This document shows, piece by piece, positions 50,585-62,817 of a stretch of 64,000 bases of DNA. Origin of the DNA: Providencia rettgeri (GTDB taxonomy: Bacteria; Pseudomonadota; Gammaproteobacteria; Enterobacterales; Enterobacteriaceae). Within the stretch, counting starts at the first letter, position 1. The number at the start of each line of letters is the position of its first letter. Where the stretch lies: positions 3,534,001 to 3,598,000 of the forward strand of contig NZ_CP163512.1 in NCBI RefSeq assembly GCF_041075285.1. The letters are read 5' to 3'. Below the pieces are notes generated by a model. That model was not told where the DNA came from. It saw only the letters and a program-made list of their open reading frames with translations, and ran no database searches. Made by a program: the position numbers and the translations under genes.

Positions 50585-51679
50585 ATGATCCTTTCGCGTT
50601 TATTGATCCGTGATTTTCGAAATATCGAAAATGCGGATCTCTCCTTAGCTAATGGGTTTAATTTTCTCATTGGTCCAAATGGGAGCGGCAAAACCAGTGT
50701 ATTGGAAGCGATATACACCTTAGGTCATGGTCGAGCATTTCGCAGTATTCAAGCGAATCGTGTTATTCGCCATGAGCAAGAACAATTTATTCTTCATGGT
50801 AAACTTAGCCACTTAGATGAAGCGCGTAACGACCTTTCATTAGGCTTAAGTAAAAACCGTGAAGGGGATAGCAAAGTCCGAATTGACGGAACAGATGGTC
50901 ATAAAATTGCCGAACTGGCAAAATTATTGCCAATGCAGTTAATTACCCCAGAAGGTTTTACCTTACTCAATGGTGGCCCTAAATACCGCCGCGCTTTCAT
51001 TGATTGGGGCTGTTTTCACAACGACCCACTGTTTTTCTCTGTTTGGTCAGATTTAAAACGGTTATTAAAGCAGCGAAATGCGGCTTTACGGCAAGTGACG
51101 CGTTATGAGCAAATTCGCCATTGGGATACCCAGTTAGCGCCGCTTTCAGAGCAAATAAGCCAATGGCGTCAAGACTATATTTCCGGCATCGCTGAAAATA
51201 TAGAGCAGACTTGCCAACAATTTTTACCCGAATTTTCATTATCCGTTTCCTTCCAGCGCGGTTGGGATAAAGAAATTGATTATTCAGAACAACTAGAGCG
51301 CCAATTTGAGCGTGATAGAGCACTAACCTACACCGCTTCAGGACCCCATAAAGCGGACTTGCGGATCAGAGCCAATGGCACACCGGTTGAAGATATGCTT
51401 TCACGGGGCCAACTCAAGCTGTTGATGTGCGCACTTAGGTTAGCGCAGGGTGAGTTTTTCACTCGTCAGAGCGGGCAACAATGCCTGTATCTGCTGGATG
51501 ATTTTGCCTCCGAACTCGATGCGGGTCGCCGTCAATTATTGGCAGCTCGCCTCAAAGCTACGCAAGCACAGGTGTTTGTCAGTGCCATTACACCGGAGCA
51601 AGTTAATGATATGATAGATGCAAATAGCAAGATGTTTAGCGTAGAACATGGCAAAATAGAAGTTCAACCTCAGGAATAG
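50585..51679 (+). CDS. recF: DNA recombination and repair protein RecF
   Basis: RecF loads RecA at gaps with RecO and RecR. The 364-residue SMC-like ATPase has Walker [10 protein letters not shown] (30-38), the signature [18 protein letters not shown] and Walker [12 protein letters not shown] near residues 303-313. It begins 9 bases after dnaN and ends 18 bases before gyrB, completing the dnaA operon. Confidence 0.97.
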   Translation: MILSRLLIRDFRNIENADLSLANGFNFLIGPNGSGKTSVLEAIYTLGHGRAFRSIQANRVIRHEQEQFILHGKLSHLDEARNDLSLGLSKNREGDSKVRIDGTDGHKIAELAKLLPMQLITPEGFTLLNGGPKYRRAFIDWGCFHNDPLFFSVWSDLKRLLKQRNAALRQVTRYEQIRHWDTQLAPLSEQISQWRQDYISGIAENIEQTCQQFLPEFSLSVSFQRGWDKEIDYSEQLERQFERDRALTYTASGPHKADLRIRANGTPVEDMLSRGQLKLLMCALRLAQGEFFTRQSGQQCLYLLDDFASELDAGRRQLLAARLKATQAQVFVSAITPEQVNDMIDANSKMFSVEHGKIEVQPQE

Positions 51680-54112
<2,433 letters not shown>

Positions 54113-54137
54113 TTATTATATTTGTTCTGTTTACCAA

Positions 54138-54174
54138 CCCCCTTACATTTGCATGTAAGGGGGTTTAGTTTTTA
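54138..54174 (+). terminator. Rho-independent terminator after gyrB
   Basis: CCCCCTTACAT pairs perfectly with ATGTAAGGGGG around a TTGC loop and runs into TTTAGTTTTT. It closes the dnaA-gyrB operon and marks the start of an AT-rich accessory block. Confidence 0.9.
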
Positions 54175-54492
54175 AATAATATAGTATTAAAATTATATTT
54201 TCTTATTTTAATCGCTAGATTGAAAAATTCATCTTATTTTATCTTTCAACTTATCTAACAATAAATTATTACTGACATTAAAAAACAAACAAATAAACAC
54301 CTTACACATCAATTCATTACAATAAAAACCACGTATTTAAAATAAATAAAAGAATAAAAAAATAGATTAATTCACATCCAATTCAAGAAAAATAAAACTA
54401 TTATTTTTATTTCCTTCGGCATAAAACATATTCGGTTCTGAAAACAGAATATCGCTGGTTTTAAACTCACTCAATAAGCCTGTAGGAATATA
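54175..54492. other. Very AT-rich gene-free leader of the autotransporter gene
   Basis: The stretch is dominated by A/T with many short A and T tracts and no gene. The ribosome site for the next gene is TAGGAA at 54483-54488. Such composition is typical of H-NS-silenced acquired DNA; that is inference. Confidence 0.5.
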
Positions 54493-57399
54493 ATGAAAAA
54501 ACCATTCAAATCAGTGCCCATTATATTGGTATCGATGTTTTATACTCATCCTTCATTGGCATTAAAAGGATATGAGAATGCAGAAAAGCAAATTATAGAT
54601 AAAAGGAATGATTGGCTTCAAGGCATTAAAAATGAAGCGATTACACCACCGCCACCGGAAAACTCAGCGGCAGCAAACAAGGATCGGAGTATTTATCACG
54701 AGAAGACAAAAATAACAGGGGAAAGAAAAGCGCTTGCTGAAGCAGATAAAAACCAAAAAAGTGACTATTTGTTAAATAGTTTTAATAACGTCATTTTTGG
54801 CAAAAATAAATTTAATGTAAATTTAACCACGAATCGCCCCTTTAAAAAACTTCAGTCATTATACAACCAAGGAAGTTACGCTAGATTCAATGCTAAACAA
54901 CCAGAAAGGGCAATGGAGTTTATTTTAAAAGATCATTTTCTCCGAGGACGCCCAAAGCAAGTTCTCAACACCGATGGGGAATATCTTCCTGATTATACAA
55001 AAATAGCAGGGTCATCATACCCTAGTGGTCATGCATGGAATGCCTTCAAACAGGCAGCAACCTTATCAACGATGTTCCCTGAAAAGATAAAAGAAATCTA
55101 TGGTCGAGCCTCTGAGTATGGGGAAAGCCGTGTTATCGTTGGCGCCCATTTTCCGACTGATATTATCGCCTCTCGAGTAGGTAATTATTATTTACTGGCT
55201 CAACATTTAGCCGACGACGAGATAGCTGAATCATTTGCAACATTAGCGAAAGATGCACGCTCTATCTTACCAACCCTATGTAAGCACAAACCGCAGGAGT
55301 GCTTTGCTTCCTCACAAAATGGCAGCGCGAACTTATCTCATAATAACTATGCTGTGCCGGAGTTGTCACCCGATAAACTGCCCAAGCTAGCCAGTAACTT
55401 GCTACGACTGCGTTTCCCTTATCTTAATGAAGAACAACGGCTGAGCATTTTAGCCAGCACCGCTTATCCCAGTGATTCCCTTTCAGGTTGGAATATAAAA
55501 AGCGATGACCCAAACACTTATTGGGGGCTGATAAATTTACCTGAAGCTTTTGATGGACCCGTTTATTTTTATAACGATGTTATTGTTGACCAGAACAAGA
55601 GCAAATACAGCCTAGCGACCTATTCAACTAGCGATGAATGGAAAAAAAACATTCATGGACCAGGGAAATTGATCAAAACAGGCTATGGCATTCTCATTTT
55701 ATCAGGAAACAATCGCTTTGCAGGCCTGCAACTCAACCAAGGCTGGATCACTTTAAATGGCGAAAATACTTACGCAACACGATCATCCGTCAATGATGGA
55801 GAGCTAACCATAAATGGCAGTTTAAATTCCCCGCTAGATATACATAAAGGCACAGTGATCAATAATGGCAAAATGCATGATGTGACTATTCATAACAATG
55901 GGTTATTGATAGGGACTGGACAGCTTGGTAATTTAACAGTGAAAGCGGGGGGAACAATATCCCCCGGAAAAAATAAAGCCGCAACAATCGAAATTGCTGA
56001 CTCTGTCACTTTTGAAGCCGGCAGCCAATATCCTGTTGAAATTACTAAAGAAGGAGTCAATGATAAACTGAATAGCCAAGGTTTAGCGATTTTAAATGGT
56101 GGGACAGTTAGTGTCACATTACAGGGCAGCAAAAATGCACTGACGGCAGAAGAACTTGTCCAATTATTGGATGAAAAGTACACCATATTGAGTGCCAAAA
56201 AAGGCGTGAGAGGACAGTTTGAGGCTGTATTACCGAGCTATTCTTTTGTTAAGTCTCAACTCATTTATTCACCGAATGATGTTACCTTAAGTTTTTCTCG
56301 CAATAACATTGCCTTTGCCTCTTTTGCTGACACCAAAAACCAAAAAGTGGTCGCGGAAATACTCGACAAACTCCCCAGAAGTCATGCTTTATATAAAAGT
56401 CTAATATTGTCTGATGAGAATAACATTAAAGTCGCAATACATGAATTATCAAAGCCCATTCATGCTCATGTGTTATCAAATCAAATCAATAACACCCTCC
56501 CAATTAGAAGAAAGCTACTGGAACATATTCGAACTTCTGAATCATTCAATCTGACAAAAGGGCGTCACGAGAATAAAGGGGATTTATGGGTTAATACGTT
56601 ATATCAGCAGGAAACTATACCAAATGATGATAACACCACAGGTTATCACGCCTCCGCCAATGGGATATTCCTAGGTGCAAGCCAACGTTTTTATCATGAT
56701 ACCATTACGGCCGGTATTGCCATCGGTGTTACCCAAGGTTCACTATCCAGTGAAGATAACACTAATAAGAATATCAACTACCACATTGCCGCTTATGGTG
56801 GTGCTCAAATAAAACCGATTGTCCTTCGGGGTGGCGTTGAATATAACCGAGGAAGCATCGACACGAAAAGGCCTGTGAACTATCAAATGTACGCTGATAG
56901 CAACACTTCCACTTATGATATAAATACAAGCCAAGCGTTTATTGAAATGGCTTACCCTTTAACCACTTCCATTGCAAACATTGAACCCTTTACTAACTTT
57001 GCTTATATCAATACTCACAATAGAGTGATTAATGAGAATGGCGGAAAAACAGCGCTTAGCGCAGATGAGCAAAGCACGGTCACACTACTCTCTATGCTGG
57101 GCGTACGTTTTGATAACCATTGGGCGCTCAATGAACGCTATAAATTAGGCTTATACGGTGAATTAGGCTGGCAACATCAATATGGTGACTTAACACGTGA
57201 AATTAAATTGAAATTTCCACAAACCGGACATGCGTTTATTTCACAAAGCGTATCAGCCCCTAGAGACAGTATCACAGCTAAAATCGGAGCGAACATTGAT
57301 ATAAGTAATGATTATAAATTATCGGTTGATTACAGTAAGTTAAAATCTAACTATTACGACAATAATAATATTAATGCCAAGCTTTCTTTATCATTTTAG
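54493..57399 (+). CDS. Autotransporter carrying a class A acid phosphatase passenger
   Basis: The 968-residue protein joins three parts. After a signal peptide (about 1-24, ending SLALK) comes a PAP2/class A non-specific acid phosphatase with the complete active-site signature: K-X6-RP (Lys146 to Pro154), PSGH (177-180) and SR-X5-H-X3-D (Ser212, Arg213, His219, Asp223). A beta-helix passenger with autotransporter repeats follows (about 400-600; GAGKLI-like GPGKLIKTGYGILILSGNN, then GTISPGKNKAATIEIA). The last 280 residues form an outer-membrane beta-barrel ending LSLSF. It should display phosphatase at the cell surface. Substrate and release are unknown. Confidence 0.88.
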   Translation: MKKPFKSVPIILVSMFYTHPSLALKGYENAEKQIIDKRNDWLQGIKNEAITPPPPENSAAANKDRSIYHEKTKITGERKALAEADKNQKSDYLLNSFNNVIFGKNKFNVNLTTNRPFKKLQSLYNQGSYARFNAKQPERAMEFILKDHFLRGRPKQVLNTDGEYLPDYTKIAGSSYPSGHAWNAFKQAATLSTMFPEKIKEIYGRASEYGESRVIVGAHFPTDIIASRVGNYYLLAQHLADDEIAESFATLAKDARSILPTLCKHKPQECFASSQNGSANLSHNNYAVPELSPDKLPKLASNLLRLRFPYLNEEQRLSILASTAYPSDSLSGWNIKSDDPNTYWGLINLPEAFDGPVYFYNDVIVDQNKSKYSLATYSTSDEWKKNIHGPGKLIKTGYGILILSGNNRFAGLQLNQGWITLNGENTYATRSSVNDGELTINGSLNSPLDIHKGTVINNGKMHDVTIHNNGLLIGTGQLGNLTVKAGGTISPGKNKAATIEIADSVTFEAGSQYPVEITKEGVNDKLNSQGLAILNGGTVSVTLQGSKNALTAEELVQLLDEKYTILSAKKGVRGQFEAVLPSYSFVKSQLIYSPNDVTLSFSRNNIAFASFADTKNQKVVAEILDKLPRSHALYKSLILSDENNIKVAIHELSKPIHAHVLSNQINNTLPIRRKLLEHIRTSESFNLTKGRHENKGDLWVNTLYQQETIPNDDNTTGYHASANGIFLGASQRFYHDTITAGIAIGVTQGSLSSEDNTNKNINYHIAAYGGAQIKPIVLRGGVEYNRGSIDTKRPVNYQMYADSNTSTYDINTSQAFIEMAYPLTTSIANIEPFTNFAYINTHNRVINENGGKTALSADEQSTVTLLSMLGVRFDNHWALNERYKLGLYGELGWQHQYGDLTREIKLKFPQTGHAFISQSVSAPRDSITAKIGANIDISNDYKLSVDYSKLKSNYYDNNNINAKLSLSF

Positions 57400-57447
57400 C
57401 CTTAGTTAACGTTATTTTGTATTTAAAATGCCTTTAATTGCGGCCAT

Positions 57448-57475
57448 GTGCCCCCTAATAATTGGGGGCACTTTC
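57448..57475 (+). terminator. Terminator after the autotransporter gene
   Basis: GTGCCCCC pairs perfectly with GGGGGCAC around an eight-base loop and is followed by TTTCT. The T tract is short. Confidence 0.75.
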
Positions 57476-57633
57476 TGACCAAACCTAACGCTCTTTTACA
57501 TTCTTTTACCCCACTCTTTTGATTATCTTACGTTTTATCATGGTATAAACACTAAATACGTTAATAAAATGTTAGCTGGCAAAAACGAGGGTTTTCTTCA
57601 CTAAGGCAAGGTTCAAACACATAAAAGACAATA

Positions 57634-59220
57634 ATGATTATGCAACAACTGATTGCTTTAACTTATTTTTTAGCTTTTTCGACACTTCCCATCTTGTTAA
57701 GTGGGGAGCTAAATACAGCAACAGATATCACCATTATCTTATCCGGAGTATTGGTGATGGTACTTTGTGCAAGTGTCTATCGAACGCGCTTAGGTAAACT
57801 ATTTACCACGGTGATTGCCCTTTTATGGGCGCTTAATTTATCTATTTCCTTCTTTTTCTACCAAAAACACGATATCCGTTTTTCATCTTCTATTGCAGAA
57901 ACCTTTATTAATACCAATAGCAATGAAACGGTGGGCATGTTGTCATATAACATTGGTTATGTTGTTTTCTACCTCATTGCGTTTACTTTGTATTTGTTGA
58001 GCATTCATCAATGTTCAAAATACATTTCACCGCGTATAAGTAAATTGAATCTGCTATTGGTGATTGGTTTCTTTGTTGCCATTCCTATTTATTATTCACC
58101 GTTACTTAAACAACCAGATAGCCATTTATTAATCGGGGAAAAATACCTACAAAACTCCCCATTTTATAATGCCGCAGCTTTACTCAAAAATTTTTACGAA
58201 AACAGAGAGATACAAAAGATATCGTCGCAAAAAGTCTCTTTTAATTACGACAAAACACACAGCGAGACACAAATTTATGTATTAGTGATTGGTGAATCAC
58301 TGCGTCGCGATCATATGAGCCTGTATGGCTATAACTATGAGACCACACCAAACCTGAATAATCGAAAAAACCAAATAAAAGTGTTCACGCAAGCGTATTC
58401 ACCCGCACCTGTCACCATCTTGTCGGTCCCCATTTCACTTGCCAATATTCAACTCACACAAATACAAAATAAAAAACATTATGCCGATAATATTATTTCA
58501 TTGGCAAACCATGCAGGGTTCAAAACCTATTGGATCAGCAACCAAGGAAAAACCAACAAGAAAACCAGTGTGATATCGGCAATCGCCAGTATGGCGCAAG
58601 ATAAAAAATGGAATGAATTTGTCGGTTATGACAATGAATTAATTGATGATTTTGAGAATGCCGTTAACGACAATACCTCAAACAAAAAGCTGATTGTGTT
58701 GCATACCTACGGAAGCCATGAGCCCGCATGTAACCGTTTTCCCGAAAATCAACTCAAAAAAATGAGTGGCCAAGAAGACGATGATTGTTATGACAGTTCT
58801 ATTGCCTATACTGACGCTTTTATTGAAAAATTATTGCAGAAACTAGACAGTAAACCTGCCTCATTGATGTTTTTTGCCGATCATGCTCTACAACGCTTAG
58901 ACAGTGATGGTAATATTCATTACCATCATGGGGTGAATAACCCAAGAAAAGAAGCCTATGAAATTCCATTATTGATTTGGTATAGCCAAACAGCCTCAAA
59001 ACCAACATTGACAAAACAGACCTTGATGGCCCCCTATTCAACGGCCAATAATTATTGGTTAATCAGCGATTGGTTAGGAATACAACAGCATGCCGCACAA
59101 CGTTGTTTATCCCCCCTACGTGCATGCTATCAACCCAATAAAAATATTCAGGCTATTGATGGTAACCGAAACTTATTATTCATAAATCAATTACCAACAG
59201 AAACAATAGATCCACAATAA
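57634..59220 (+). CDS. Phosphoethanolamine transferase-like membrane protein
   Basis: The 528-residue protein has five N-terminal membrane helices (to about residue 155) and a periplasmic sulfatase-fold domain. VLVIGESLRRDHMSLYGYN holds the metal ligand Glu221; the probable phospho-threonine is Thr261 in APVTILSVPIS; YGSHEPACNRFP and FFADHALQ carry further metal ligands. This is the EptA/EptB/CptA/OpgE architecture. The target could be lipid A, LPS core or periplasmic glucans; sequence alone does not decide, though length is close to OpgE/YbiP. The ribosome site is weak. It sits alone between two accessory genes. Confidence 0.85.
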   Translation: MIMQQLIALTYFLAFSTLPILLSGELNTATDITIILSGVLVMVLCASVYRTRLGKLFTTVIALLWALNLSISFFFYQKHDIRFSSSIAETFINTNSNETVGMLSYNIGYVVFYLIAFTLYLLSIHQCSKYISPRISKLNLLLVIGFFVAIPIYYSPLLKQPDSHLLIGEKYLQNSPFYNAAALLKNFYENREIQKISSQKVSFNYDKTHSETQIYVLVIGESLRRDHMSLYGYNYETTPNLNNRKNQIKVFTQAYSPAPVTILSVPISLANIQLTQIQNKKHYADNIISLANHAGFKTYWISNQGKTNKKTSVISAIASMAQDKKWNEFVGYDNELIDDFENAVNDNTSNKKLIVLHTYGSHEPACNRFPENQLKKMSGQEDDDCYDSSIAYTDAFIEKLLQKLDSKPASLMFFADHALQRLDSDGNIHYHHGVNNPRKEAYEIPLLIWYSQTASKPTLTKQTLMAPYSTANNYWLISDWLGIQQHAAQRCLSPLRACYQPNKNIQAIDGNRNLLFINQLPTETIDPQ

Positions 59221-59685
59221 AACTCGAGAGGTTCGCCGCCGAGTGAACTCGGCAAGAGCTTCTTAACGTAGCATCAAATAAGTGAAACGTGCGTCAATTG
59301 AACCCGAACGTCATTAACTTTGTTTAAATTAGAGAAAAAATGAAGCTAAAACACAGTAACATTTTATCTATTGAACAACCTTAACGTACAAGCCGAACTA
59401 TAGCACAAGTGAAACGTTGGCCACCTTTCTGGATCTATCAATTTAGCCTCCCCCCTTTCGCAAAAGAATAAATACCTCACTTTTTATCGAAACTCACTTC
59501 GTCATTGATAGTGCTAATAAAAAATAAAATTATTCATACATTTTCGAAATAAACCTAAAAGGAAATAGGTATATTTTAAGATATATACAACAAAACCAGT
59601 GAAAAACAATTTACTTAACGAATTGATACCGTAATTACAATTTGCGCGTTTTAATTTTTTATATTTTCGAGGAAAGAGTTAATCA
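59221..59685. other. Gene-free AT-rich spacer with a GC-rich hairpin
   Basis: No gene is seen in 465 bases. Just after the transferase stop, GCCGAGT pairs with ACTCGGC around a GA loop (59238-59253), without a T tract. The right end holds GAGGAAAGAG, the ribosome site for the 988-residue gene. The rest is A/T-rich with no clear promoter. Confidence 0.5.
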
Positions 59686-62652
59686 ATGCCTATATCCAAT
59701 ATACAGCACCGAAATATAGCAGGGAATGACCCTAGTATTCCCAAACCAACGCCTAATGTTAGAGTTCGAAAGTACTCATCTGTTTCCGATGAAACATTGA
59801 ATTTAAGACAACAACTAATTCAAGTTGAAAATTCACATGAAGTCTTAAACAGGAGAGCATCACTCAATATTTCAACTCCTTGTCATACCGCTATTTCACT
59901 TTTACTACTAATAAGCCAATGTCGTCTCATTGATAGTGCACATTTGGAACAAGCCAATTATCCAGCTCTTGCCTCAAATAGAAACCTCCCCTCCGATACC
60001 TCAGCCAAATCATTCAATGTAGATAGCTCGGACTTTATAATTCACTCTACGGTAAGTCCACATGAAGAAAACCGCTTTGTTGCTCAACTTGACCCGCTAA
60101 GGTTCACTTCTGCTCAGACCTCAGCATTACCTCATCCAACACAAACAAAACGTTCTCATAAAAATACGACCTCATTAGGAAATAAAAACCTAACCTACAT
60201 ATTGAATCAAGAAAACGAAAAGAAAGAATTAATTTCTGTAATAACACAACAATTAGTAGAGAGCGGTCAACTCGCATTAGAACAGCGTGCATATTTTGAA
60301 TTTTTACTTCGTTCTGAATCAGCTAACGAACCAATAATAATCTCCCACTTGAGTGACAATACAGAAAACAGCACATCACGAAATAGGCGAGCCCTACTCC
60401 CTCATCTTAACCCTCATACAGGAGAACACATCAAAGAGAATTGTGCTTTTGAAGAAGAAATCTTAAATGTAAAAGGCGAGCATGAAGGAAAAATACTGTT
60501 ATTTGAGGCTCAACGCATCGAAAATCCATTTCGCATGTTATATGATAATACAGACAGTGAACCATCCCCCACAATCAAAAGTATCGCTGATATCCTTAAT
60601 CTAGGAACCAACATATTAACCATTGGTATTAAGCCGTTTATAAGCAATACCATAGCGAACGCTAAACGACGAGAATACTACAAAAATAACGATGACCCGA
60701 TTTGTACTGAACGATACAGAAGAATAATAACCGCTGAATTTTTAACATCTCTTGATGTAGCTTTACCTAATCACCAGTCATTTCCCATTCAATCAACTAA
60801 GCCCATCATCAAACCTATTGAACTGAGTAACATTCGACGTTCCCGCGAAAGAGCCGCATTTTATACAAAAGATCCACACACTGAAATTCGCAAGGAAATT
60901 TTGCTAGAACTAAAAGAACATAAAAAAGCAGTGGCTGATAATATTCAGCCAACATTTCTTAAACCAACAGATAAGCCTAATGAATTCATTACACACCAGC
61001 CCAGTTCTTCAAATAACCCCCCTGTTGAAAGGACTGTTATTGCTGATGAAAGTGGCTCATCATGGCACTATGCCGATCCCCTTAATGTAGAAAAAATCAA
61101 TGTCATTGCTCGTGAAGGAAAAAAGCAGGTTAAATTACTTGATAATTACTATGATCTGCAAAAAAGTATTTCAGGTGGCTATGAAGTTATTATTCAAAAA
61201 GAAAACGCAATAAAAGTACATAAATCTGTTTATATGGAGCCACTCTCAAAAACCTGGCACCTACATACTCATAATGAACACCCTGTTTTTAATAATAAAC
61301 AACTCGCTATCATTGAAGAAATAAAATCATCAAAGCAAGAAAGTGCTCAATATCTACGTAGTGTAAATAAAAATCCCAGCTACTATCGTGATGGTCACTT
61401 ATATTCAAAAAAAATAACGAACAAACAGTTCCCTGAACATTATATTGAAATGAATGGTGAGTTACTCCCTGTAAGGGAAAACCGACACCAACAAAATGAA
61501 ATTTTATATGAAGTGTTCAATATAAATAAACCCAAAAAGAAGGGATATCCTATTGAATGGGACGGTAATCGTTGGATATTTGAGAAAAAAACATCCCCTC
61601 ATGTTTCACATGAATTAAAAAATTTAGTTGATATCAACAATAAATATCCTCATCAAACCACTCTCAGTAAACTTTCCTTGCCTGATAACCAAGGACTTAG
61701 ACATGATAGTAACGGATTGAGTTATATTAAAATCAAAGGTAAACATCTAGCTTTAGAGAAAAGCAAACATCACTATTATCTCAAAAATGAAAATGGTGAT
61801 AAAATTTATATTGACTATATTAATCATAAATTTACGCCATTAAGCATAAAAAAATATAGCGGAAAGCTTTCTTTACATCCTTTCCAAGCTATTCAAGATG
61901 CCCAAATGGCCTCACCAGCAGGACTCAAATTTCCCGTAGAATCTCCATTAAACAAAGCATGGTATCTTGAAAATATAACCGTTAAAAATAAAGGGAACAT
62001 CAATAATAGTGAGCGAGTAGGAACAGCTATCGATGTAACATTTAAAATGCGATACAACAAACCTAAACGAGGAAAATACATTGAAATGCCCGCTCTTGAA
62101 TGGAATGAAAATATAAACTTAAAGAAAGGCCATACCAAATGGAATTTTAAAACTGATATGTATCGCCATAAACCAACAAGTAAAACATTTAAGCCATGGT
62201 TAAATCGATATGTTGAAGCCTATCATTACGCTAAAGCACAGGATAAAACTAAATTTAATGGGAACGTGAAAATCTTTGACATCAATATGGAACCCATTAG
62301 CGCAAATCGCATTAAAAACGCTAATACCGATATTCAAAAAGTCAGAAGCATTCAACAATTTTTAAGGAAAAATGGTGGGATCATGGAAATCACAATTACA
62401 GATCGTCCAAGTATTGCCAATAAAGAAATGCTACATAATAAAGAAAGAAATCTGATGTTTAATATTGGTTTTAATGGTCAATCCATGGCCCATTTTTTTC
62501 AAGGTGCGTACTGGCCCACTAATAATCAAAAAAATGCATTTATCACGGTGAGCCATAATATCAAATTAGCCCAAGGGGACGTTAATATTCTCCCACCTAG
62601 TGACGTTTCACTACCTAAAAAACCTTATTTTTTATCAGGTGAAATATATTGA
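59686..62652 (+). CDS. Large protein of unknown function, possible secreted effector or toxin
   Basis: I do not recognise this 988-residue protein. The ATG follows a good GAGGAAAGAG site. The first 160 residues are Ser/Thr/Asn-rich and lack a Sec or Tat signal, as in many effectors exported by specialised systems. Residues 66-78 are hydrophobic, and about 297-320 form a helix-like amphipathic stretch. From about 450 to 720 there are tandem beta modules: YIEMNGELLPV (586-596) and YIKIKGKHLAL (680-690) align, and WHYADPLN / TWHLHTHN / NRWIFEKKTS segments resemble one another. The C-terminal 250 residues (for example GKYIEMPALEWNENINLKKG, 796-815) look like a separate domain. Dibasic RNRR at 232-235 could be a cleavage site. 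AT-rich and monocistronic. Confidence 0.7.
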   Translation: MPISNIQHRNIAGNDPSIPKPTPNVRVRKYSSVSDETLNLRQQLIQVENSHEVLNRRASLNISTPCHTAISLLLLISQCRLIDSAHLEQANYPALASNRNLPSDTSAKSFNVDSSDFIIHSTVSPHEENRFVAQLDPLRFTSAQTSALPHPTQTKRSHKNTTSLGNKNLTYILNQENEKKELISVITQQLVESGQLALEQRAYFEFLLRSESANEPIIISHLSDNTENSTSRNRRALLPHLNPHTGEHIKENCAFEEEILNVKGEHEGKILLFEAQRIENPFRMLYDNTDSEPSPTIKSIADILNLGTNILTIGIKPFISNTIANAKRREYYKNNDDPICTERYRRIITAEFLTSLDVALPNHQSFPIQSTKPIIKPIELSNIRRSRERAAFYTKDPHTEIRKEILLELKEHKKAVADNIQPTFLKPTDKPNEFITHQPSSSNNPPVERTVIADESGSSWHYADPLNVEKINVIAREGKKQVKLLDNYYDLQKSISGGYEVIIQKENAIKVHKSVYMEPLSKTWHLHTHNEHPVFNNKQLAIIEEIKSSKQESAQYLRSVNKNPSYYRDGHLYSKKITNKQFPEHYIEMNGELLPVRENRHQQNEILYEVFNINKPKKKGYPIEWDGNRWIFEKKTSPHVSHELKNLVDINNKYPHQTTLSKLSLPDNQGLRHDSNGLSYIKIKGKHLALEKSKHHYYLKNENGDKIYIDYINHKFTPLSIKKYSGKLSLHPFQAIQDAQMASPAGLKFPVESPLNKAWYLENITVKNKGNINNSERVGTAIDVTFKMRYNKPKRGKYIEMPALEWNENINLKKGHTKWNFKTDMYRHKPTSKTFKPWLNRYVEAYHYAKAQDKTKFNGNVKIFDINMEPISANRIKNANTDIQKVRSIQQFLRKNGGIMEITITDRPSIANKEMLHNKERNLMFNIGFNGQSMAHFFQGAYWPTNNQKNAFITVSHNIKLAQGDVNILPPSDVSLPKKPYFLSGEIY

Positions 62653-62723
62653 GATTGATATCAGTTATAACTGTTCTAAAAGAACCTAACTTAGCCTAGG
62701 TTCAATATTTTCAATACGTTATT

Positions 62724-62762
62724 CAACGTGCTAACAAATATATTATGTTTATTAGCACGTTG
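62724..62762. repeat. Long inverted repeat between the 988-residue gene and asd
   Basis: CAACGTGCTAA and TTAGCACGTTG are perfect 11-base arms; three more pairs (AAA/TTT) extend inward after one mismatch, with a nine-base loop. It lies between convergent genes and may terminate both, though no T tract follows on either strand. Confidence 0.6.
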
Positions 62763-62817
62763 ACCTGTACATTTAAATGCACAAATTCTGATAAAACAAC
62801 CCGTTAAAGCCTTACCG

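Noticed and set aside
59221..59300. tRNA-like GC-rich stretch after the transferase gene
   Set aside because: It folds as one short hairpin; no cloverleaf or conserved T-loop sequence could be drawn.
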